This document shows, piece after piece, positions 58,739-64,000 of a stretch of 64,000 nucleotides of DNA. Each line of letters opens with the position of its first letter. The stretch's first letter is position 1. The notes under the pieces were generated by a model. That model worked only from the letters and a program-made list of their open reading frames with translations. It was not told where the DNA came from and ran no database searches. Both the position numbers and the translations under genes were made by a program. The stretch is from Ciceribacter sp. L1K22. GTDB lineage: Bacteria; Pseudomonadota; Alphaproteobacteria; Rhizobiales; Rhizobiaceae. The stretch is taken from contig NZ_JAGFPK010000001.1 in the NCBI RefSeq assembly GCF_017599385.1, positions 2,524,030 through 2,588,029 of the forward strand, given 5' to 3'.

Positions 58739-59454
58739 CTCAAAGCCTCGGTGACGGCATGCTCCAGCGTGTCGACGCCGAGCTTGGAGCAGACGGACGA
58801 TACCAGATAGTTCACCGTCCGGGCCGAAAAGCCCATCTTCTGCGCGATAGCTGACGAGTCGAGACCCGATGCGGCAAGCGTCAGGCATTGAATGTCGAGT
58901 GCCGAAACACCGGCCGGCCAGCCGCCGCCGCGCTTCTCCAGCGTGTAGACCCGGTGGAGCAGCTGGAACGAGAGAAGGCTGAAATCGTCGAGTTCCGACG
59001 CCGACAGCGGCTCGCGGTTGCCGTAGAAGGCGACGATCCGGTTCGGTCCCTCAACCGCGTGAAGCGAAAAATAGACGCCGAGATGCAGCTGGTAATCGTC
59101 CAGCAGCTCCAGCACGCGGCAACGCTCGGGCTCCTGATAAGCCCTTTCGACGAAATCCCGTGTCCAGACGAACGTCCGGCTCTCCCCGGAATGGAAAAGC
59201 TCCTCAGGCGTCGGCACTCGTACGCCGGTCTGCTCAAGCCGGGTGAAAAACTCGTCCGGGAAATTGTTGAGAAGCAATTGCTCGCGGAAGCTGGCGCCCG
59301 GCTCCGGCTGCGACACGAAGATCTTGTAATAGGAAAACCCGAGCCGGACCTGGATCAGGGAAAGCGCCTCGCCGATGCCTGTCAGCGTTTCGGCGGCATG
59401 GATGCGCGCCACGATCCTCTTGCGGCCGTCGGGGCAGTCCTCGGTCTCGCTCAT
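58720..59454 (-). CDS. LuxR-type transcriptional regulator (solo)
   Basis: 244 residues. An autoinducer-binding-like domain (about 20-160, with GFSYYKIF) precedes a LuxR HTH (about 178-242: SGLDSSAIAQKMGFSARTVNYLVSSVCSKLGV). The Trp residues that line the acyl-homoserine lactone pocket in LuxR/TraR are not seen at the expected places, and no luxI gene is in the window. It may sense another ligand. AAGGGG precedes the ATG. Confidence 0.88.
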   Translation of the reverse strand: MSETEDCPDGRKRIVARIHAAETLTGIGEALSLIQVRLGFSYYKIFVSQPEPGASFREQLLLNNFPDEFFTRLEQTGVRVPTPEELFHSGESRTFVWTRDFVERAYQEPERCRVLELLDDYQLHLGVYFSLHAVEGPNRIVAFYGNREPLSASELDDFSLLSFQLLHRVYTLEKRGGGWPAGVSALDIQCLTLAASGLDSSAIAQKMGFSARTVNYLVSSVCSKLGVDTLEHAVTEALRRGFIS

Positions 59455-59518
59455 GCCGCTTCCCCTTGCTCGTTCGGTAGATATGCCGTCACCGGCTCAC
59501 CGACCGCCTTGATCCGGC

Positions 59519-62110
59519 TCAACTGTCGAGCATCTCCCGCACGGCGACGGCCAGTTGCTTCAGCGAGAACGGCTTCGGCAGGAAGCCGAATTTCGCGTCG
59601 GCCGGCAGGTTCCGTGCAAATGCATCCTCGGCATAACCGGAGACGAAGATGAACTTGAGGTCGGGATAGTTTTTGCGCAGCTCGCGCAAGAGGCTCGGCC
59701 CGTCCATCTCCGGCATCACCACGTCGGAGACGACGATGTCCACCTTCCCGTCCAGCTCCTCCATGATGTCGAGAGCCTCGACGCCGGAACCGGCCTCGTG
59801 CACGGTATAGCCGCGCGTTTCCAGCATGCGCTTGCCGCCGCGCCGCACCGCCTCCTCGTCCTCGACGAGCAGCACGATCGCCGACTTGCCGGTGAGGTCG
59901 GCCTTCTCGTCCGCCGCCGGATCGGCGCTCGACGCCGGCGCATCCACGGCGGCCTCCGCCGCCTCGGCGCTCTCGGCCGGAACATGGCGCGGCAGGAAGA
60001 TGCGGAAGGTCGTTCCCTTGCCGACTTCCGACAGCGGATAGATATAGCCGCCCGACTGCTTGACGATCCCGTAGACCATCGCGAGGCCAAGTCCGGTGCC
60101 CTTGCCGACATCCTTCGTGGTGAAGAATGGCTCGAAGATCTTGTCCATGATCTCGGGCGCGATGCCCGTGCCGGTATCGGTGACCTCGACCATCACGAAA
60201 TCGTCGGCCGGCAGGCCGCGATGATTGAAGGTCGCGACCTCCGCCGCATCGACATTGCGCGTGCGGATGGCGATGGCGCCGCCGTCCGGCATCGCGTCGC
60301 GGGCATTGACGCAGAGGTTCACGAGCACCTGCTCGAATTGCGACAGATCCGTCTTCACCGGCCAGAGATCGCGATCGAACTCGACCGAGAGCTTGACGTT
60401 GGTGCCCGAGATCAGCCGATCGACGAGGATGCGCAGGTCGCCGATCACGTCGGTGAGGTTCAGGACGCTCGGCCGCATCGTCTGCTTGCGCGAGAAGGCG
60501 AGCAACTGCCTGACGAGCACCGCGGCGCGGTTTGCGTTGCGCTTGATCTCCATCAGGTCGGCGAAGCTCGCGTCCGAGGGTCGCGCCTGCAGGAGAAGAT
60601 GGTCGGAGGAGAGCAGGATCGCCGTAAGCACGTTGTTGAAGTCGTGCGCGATGCCGCCGGCGAGCGTGCCGACAGCATTCATCTTCTGCGTCTGCGCCAT
60701 CTGCGCCTCGAGCGCCTTCTGCTCCGTCACGTCGACGGCATAGACGATCGCTGCCTCTTCGGGCGCCTCATCGCTCTGGTCGATCACGGCGTTCACGTAG
60801 AAGCGGAAATGCCGGCCCTCGACGGACGGATGCCGGGATTCGATCGGCGCGATGTCGACCTGGCGGTCCTTGGCGGCGGCCAGCGCCTCGGCGAACCGCT
60901 CCCGGTCGCTTTCGGGAAAGACGACCTCCATGCGGGCCCCGCTTTCAAGATCGTCGCGCGAAACGAGATCGGCGAAGAGCCGCATGAACGGCGCATTGGT
61001 GCGCAGGATTTTCCCGTCGCCATCGACAGAGGCGATCGCCATCGGCGTATTGTTGAAAAAGCGGGTGAACCGCATCGAGGCGACGGAATCCGACTGGTCG
61101 GACCCAGCCGTTTCTGTGCGTTTCAGGATGATCGTCCGGCTTTCGCCCGGCGCGCCGTCGCGGGTGGAACGTACCCGATGGACGAAGCGGACGGGGAGGC
61201 TCTGGCCGTTGCTGCGGCGCAAATCGAGATCGAGCGTGGCAGTGCGCGTCAGACCCGGCTCGGCCTGGACGGATTCGATCAGCGCCATGCCCTGGCCGGC
61301 GACGATGTCGGCGACCGACATCGAGCCGGGCGCGAATTTGGTGAGATCGATGCCGAGCCATTCGGCGAGTGTCGCATTGATATAATAGATTTCGCCGTTT
61401 CGCCCCGCTGACAGGAAACCGGCGGGCGCGTGGTCGAGATAGTCGATCGCGTTCTGCAAGTCGCGGAAGAAGCGCTCCTGGTCGTCACGCTCGGAACTGA
61501 TGTCGACGATCTGCCAGACATGCATTTCCCGCTTCTGCTCATCGCCCTTCAGAAGGCGTGCCTTGAGACGGTACCAGTGGGCGCCGGTCGGATGCGGCGC
61601 CGCCACCCCGAGAGGTTTCAGCAGGCGGAACTCCTCATAGCCCTCGCGCCCCTCGCGCAGCCCGTTCGTCAGCCGGTAGAGCGCCTCGCTGGATTCCCGG
61701 TGCTTGGAAAGCAGCGTCTCCAGATTCTGCACCTCGGCAGCCTTGCGCGCGCCGGTCAGCCGTCCGTAGGCGGCATTGGCATAGATCACCCGCCCCTTGG
61801 TATCGGTGATCAGCGTCCCATCCGGCTGGCTGGCGAGGAATGCCCGGGCGAGCGTGTCAGACTGCGATTGCGGCATCACCTCGACGAAGCCGATCACGGC
61901 AGAGACGAGGAAGAATATCCCGACCATGGCGAGAATGCCGAGAAGCCCTATCACCACCTGGCTGTCGAGCGTCTCCTTGAAGATGACGAATGATACGGCG
62001 GCCGCCATCAGCACGAGGGCGAGCATGAGGATACGGATCGCGGTCCCGGAACGGTTTCTGCGATCCACCAAAGGCGCTGCCGTATCGACGGCCTGCTGCG
62101 ATGTTTTCAT
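59519..62110 (-). CDS. cckA: Cell-cycle hybrid histidine kinase CckA
   Basis: 863 residues. Two membrane helices (about 25-45 and 52-77), PAS repeats (about 85-450), a HisKA domain with His489 in GIAHDFNN, an ATPase domain ending with [18 protein letters not shown], and a C-terminal receiver with phospho-Asp796. CckA feeds phosphate to CtrA through ChpT or withdraws it. ATG at 62110 has AGGG 4 bp upstream; an ATG at 62125 has none. Confidence 0.93.
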   Translation of the reverse strand: MKTSQQAVDTAAPLVDRRNRSGTAIRILMLALVLMAAAVSFVIFKETLDSQVVIGLLGILAMVGIFFLVSAVIGFVEVMPQSQSDTLARAFLASQPDGTLITDTKGRVIYANAAYGRLTGARKAAEVQNLETLLSKHRESSEALYRLTNGLREGREGYEEFRLLKPLGVAAPHPTGAHWYRLKARLLKGDEQKREMHVWQIVDISSERDDQERFFRDLQNAIDYLDHAPAGFLSAGRNGEIYYINATLAEWLGIDLTKFAPGSMSVADIVAGQGMALIESVQAEPGLTRTATLDLDLRRSNGQSLPVRFVHRVRSTRDGAPGESRTIILKRTETAGSDQSDSVASMRFTRFFNNTPMAIASVDGDGKILRTNAPFMRLFADLVSRDDLESGARMEVVFPESDRERFAEALAAAKDRQVDIAPIESRHPSVEGRHFRFYVNAVIDQSDEAPEEAAIVYAVDVTEQKALEAQMAQTQKMNAVGTLAGGIAHDFNNVLTAILLSSDHLLLQARPSDASFADLMEIKRNANRAAVLVRQLLAFSRKQTMRPSVLNLTDVIGDLRILVDRLISGTNVKLSVEFDRDLWPVKTDLSQFEQVLVNLCVNARDAMPDGGAIAIRTRNVDAAEVATFNHRGLPADDFVMVEVTDTGTGIAPEIMDKIFEPFFTTKDVGKGTGLGLAMVYGIVKQSGGYIYPLSEVGKGTTFRIFLPRHVPAESAEAAEAAVDAPASSADPAADEKADLTGKSAIVLLVEDEEAVRRGGKRMLETRGYTVHEAGSGVEALDIMEELDGKVDIVVSDVVMPEMDGPSLLRELRKNYPDLKFIFVSGYAEDAFARNLPADAKFGFLPKPFSLKQLAVAVREMLDS

Positions 62111-62411
62111 CAATCCCTCATGCACGACGCCGGCGACTGTTGCGGATAAACCGGAATCGCGCCCGTCGATTCTTCTTTAGCAACTTGCGCCATGCATCAA
62201 AAGCGCCGCCGCAGCAGATAACGCACTGCATTCACAACCAATCCCAAGCCCGATCCCAAGCATTGCCACAATCACCTCTATGCTGCGCCACCCCGGCGCC
62301 TTGCCGCCGGCAAGGGTCGGCCACGGGACGCTCAAAGCTGTGGCAGGGCGGCAGCTGTGCGTTGCCATTGTGCCGGTCTTCTGTCACAAAGCCGCAAAAG
62401 GAGACGCGACT
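62111..62411. other. 301-bp gap with two GANTC sites near cckA
   Basis: GAATC (62154-62158) and GATTC (62168-62172) lie 44-62 bp upstream of the cckA start. GANTC is the CcrM methylation site and GcrA target in alphaproteobacteria. No other gene is called; a 63-codon minus-strand frame (62177-62368) has no ribosome site. Confidence 0.45.
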
Positions 62412-63659
62412 ATGCTCGAAGAAATGGTGTCTGCCTACGGCAACCGGTTTCTGATCGCGGCAGCTGGCGTGAGCCTTGCCCTGCTGGGTTTGTTCGTCGT
62501 TTTGTGGGTGCTGCGGCATCGCGCCCCCTCGCCCTTCGTGCGCGGCGGACGCAATCGCCAGCCGCGCCTGCAGGTTCTCGACGCCGCCGCGGTCGACGCG
62601 CGCCGCCGCCTCGTGCTCGTGCGCCGCGACAATATCGAACATCTGATCATGATCGGCGGCCCGACCGACATCGTTATCGAGAGCGGGATTGGTGACGACC
62701 GCACCTATATCTCCGTCCAGCAACCGAGACAGGAAGAGCTCCCGGAGCCGGAGCACGCCGCGCCGCTGATGCCGCCGGTGCAGCAGGTGACAGAGGCCCG
62801 GAAGATCGCTCCGCAACCGCCGGGAATCGAACAGCGTGTTGCCGCCCGCGCTCCAGAGCCGGCCATGCCTTCACCCCGCCCGGTGCCCTCGCAACCGCCG
62901 GCGCCCAATCCTGTGGCAGTCCAGCCAGCGGCAACCCAACCGTCCGCGATCCAGCCGGCCACCGCTCAGCCCGCCGCGTCCCAGCCTCCGGTGCAGCAGC
63001 AGTCCGCGCCGGCACCTGCTGTGGAGCGCGAGGCCGCAACCACCACACAGCCAATACCCGCGGCACGACCGCCGGCCGCGCCGACAGTACAGCAACTGGC
63101 TCCCGTCGCCGCACAGCCGGCTGCGAGCGCCGCGCCCCAGGCGCCGCAGACGCCTCCCGTCGCGCCGCCACGGGAGACCTCGCCGACGCCCATAACCGCG
63201 ACGCGGACCGAGCCCAGTGTCGATGACGTCTTCGATGCGGCGCGCAAGCGCGTGCTCTCGGTCGATCCGGATGAGGCGGAGCCGGCCGCCGCCGTAGGCC
63301 CCGAGCCGATGCGCGCCGCGGCCCCCGGCGGCAGCGCGTTCGAGCAATTGCTCGAGGCGGAAATGGCGACGCATCTGGACGCGGTGAAGGCCGCAACCCA
63401 GGCAGCACCGCGTCCCGTACCGACCGTATTGCCTCCCGCACCGCCCAGCGTTTCCGCATCGATGGTCGCTGTGCCCTCGGCCACCTCGCGCCCGTTGGTA
63501 ACGCCGGCCGCACCTGCCTCGCCGGTGCCGGCTAGACCCGCTCCGGCGGACGCTCAACCCGCGTCGAAAGCGGCACCGGCCCCGCAGCGCGAAGAACCCA
63601 ATCTCCAGACGGAAATTGCCCGAATTTTCGGCGAAATGGAGTCGGGCCGCGATAAGTGA
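62412..63659 (+). CDS. FliO-like protein with long Pro/Ala/Gln tail
   Basis: 415 residues. One membrane helix (12-34), then a small FliO-type beta domain (about 50-92, RRRLVLVRRDNIEHLIMIGG), and more than 300 residues of Pro, Ala, Gln and Thr rich linker with imperfect QPA-type repeats. FliO helps assemble the flagellar export gate, but no flagellar genes are nearby. The last 60 residues look ordered (LQTEIARIFGEM). AAGGAG precedes ATG 62412. Confidence 0.75.
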   Translation: MLEEMVSAYGNRFLIAAAGVSLALLGLFVVLWVLRHRAPSPFVRGGRNRQPRLQVLDAAAVDARRRLVLVRRDNIEHLIMIGGPTDIVIESGIGDDRTYISVQQPRQEELPEPEHAAPLMPPVQQVTEARKIAPQPPGIEQRVAARAPEPAMPSPRPVPSQPPAPNPVAVQPAATQPSAIQPATAQPAASQPPVQQQSAPAPAVEREAATTTQPIPAARPPAAPTVQQLAPVAAQPAASAAPQAPQTPPVAPPRETSPTPITATRTEPSVDDVFDAARKRVLSVDPDEAEPAAAVGPEPMRAAAPGGSAFEQLLEAEMATHLDAVKAATQAAPRPVPTVLPPAPPSVSASMVAVPSATSRPLVTPAAPASPVPARPAPADAQPASKAAPAPQREEPNLQTEIARIFGEMESGRDK

Positions 63660-63683
63660 TCGCCGGATTTTCTTCTGGTCGAG

Positions 63684-63715
63684 ACAAAAAAACCCGGCGG
63701 AACGCTCCACCGGGT
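63684..63715 (-). terminator. dksA: Intrinsic terminator of dksA
   Basis: ACCCGG(c)GGA / TCC(a)CCGGGT arms (63692-63701, 63706-63715) with a 4-nt loop; on the minus strand a run of seven T follows. Confidence 0.75.
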
Positions 63716-63743
63716 CTTAAAAATCACGGATAAAACCGCAGAC

Positions 63744-64000
63744 TCATTCGTCCCGGTAGACTTTTTCGCGGCGCTCGTGTCGCTCCTGGGCCTCGATCGA
63801 CAGCGTCGCGATCGGGCGGGCGTCGAGACGCTTGAGGCCGATCGGCTCGCCCGTCTCCTCGCAGTAACCGTAGGTGCCGTCCTCGATGCGCTGCAGAGCG
63901 GCGTCGATCTTGGAAATCAGCTTGCGCTGACGATCACGGGCGCGAAGTTCGATAGCGCGGTCGGTTTCCGACGAGGCCCTGTCCGCGAGATCGGGGTGGT
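63744..64000 (-). CDS. dksA: RNA polymerase-binding factor DksA, N-terminus cut by window edge
   Basis: The last 84 residues are present: IELRARDRQRKLISKIDAAL helix, the GTYGYCEETGEPIG zinc-finger region, KRLDARPIATLSIEAQERHE. Of the four cysteines that bind zinc in E. coli DksA only the first remains; the others are Thr, Ser and Ala. Such cysteine-poor DksA forms are known in Rhizobiales. It works with ppGpp in the stringent response. Confidence 0.93.
   Translation of the reverse strand, partial: HPDLADRASSETDRAIELRARDRQRKLISKIDAALQRIEDGTYGYCEETGEPIGLKRLDARPIATLSIEAQERHERREKVYRDE

Noticed and set aside
59555..61411. A 618-codon plus-strand frame opposite cckA
   Set aside because: Arg/His/Asp-rich shadow of the kinase gene; no start signal.
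62177..62368. A 63-codon minus-strand frame with a hydrophobic stretch upstream of cckA
   Set aside because: No ribosome site and weak hydrophobic pattern; kept only as part of the intergenic note.
62870..63180. Tandem DNA repeat in the FliO-like gene
   Set aside because: Repeats are imperfect at protein level and not periodic in the DNA; compositional bias explains them.

Overview
The window is 64 kb of GC-rich, densely coding chromosome from an alphaproteobacterium of the order Rhizobiales, most likely Rhizobiaceae (Rhizobium, Agrobacterium or Ciceribacter relatives). The evidence is the set of housekeeping genes and their order (cckA, psuGK, recA, alaS, icd; purC-purS-purQ ... purL-bolA-grxD), an alphaproteobacterial ATP synthase zeta inhibitor, DUF1127 proteins, a TTG-N11-CAA SOS operator in front of recA, CtrA-like and GANTC sites, and a DksA with only one of the usual zinc cysteines. 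I saw no transposase, integrase, phage gene, tRNA, rRNA or CRISPR array. The region reads as stable core chromosome, not an island.

Layout. 1-7.2 kb: partial YhdP-like envelope protein, single-cysteine peroxiredoxin bcp with an overlapping DUF455 ferritin-like gene, an M23 envelope peptidase, a LysE exporter, a DEAD-box helicase, and a Nudix gene that overlaps a TfoX-like gene tail to tail. 7.2-12.6 kb: a leftward operon of molybdenum-hydroxylase maturation factors (MoxR ATPase, CoxE-like VWA protein, two XdhC-like proteins, a molybdopterin-binding/nucleotidyltransferase fusion), with a flavin reductase upstream and no structural enzyme nearby. 12.8-19.7 kb: periplasmic binding protein, SDR oxidoreductase, rpe, two small envelope genes, purB, a DUF2189 membrane protein and a small hydrolase. 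19.8-22.4 kb: a PAS-GGDEF-EAL protein directly behind a perfect TTAA-N7-TTAA box.

22.4-31.1 kb: the purine block. The zeta inhibitor faces purC-purS-(coiled-coil protein)-purQ-lipoprotein; after a DUF1127 gene and a divergent MocR regulator come purL, a BolA-family gene, a 75-residue basic protein, a secreted protein and grxD. PurS, PurQ and PurL form the three-part FGAM synthase; BolA and monothiol Grx cooperate in iron-sulfur and iron handling. 31-36.8 kb: Bcr/CflA exporter, two tandem IMPase-family genes behind ttcA, glutaminase, and rpsD with a long structured leader. 37-43.6 kb: D,D-carboxypeptidase, pepT, DUF1622, DUF1810, a HerA-like ATPase, a CNNM/CBS protein and a DUF1127-like protein. 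43.7-47.4 kb: murI, trmJ and three tandem secreted two-cysteine proteins. 47.6-56.6 kb: icd, GST, SulP transporter, diguanylate cyclase, alaS, recA. 56.8-64 kb: psuK-psuG, a LuxR-type solo regulator, cckA, a FliO-like protein and the end of dksA.

Several genes point to the CtrA cell-cycle network: cckA itself with two GANTC sites upstream, the c-di-GMP gene behind a CtrA box, and an envelope peptidase with a TTAACCAT half-site. All functional calls are from reading motifs and context; no alignment or database search was possible.
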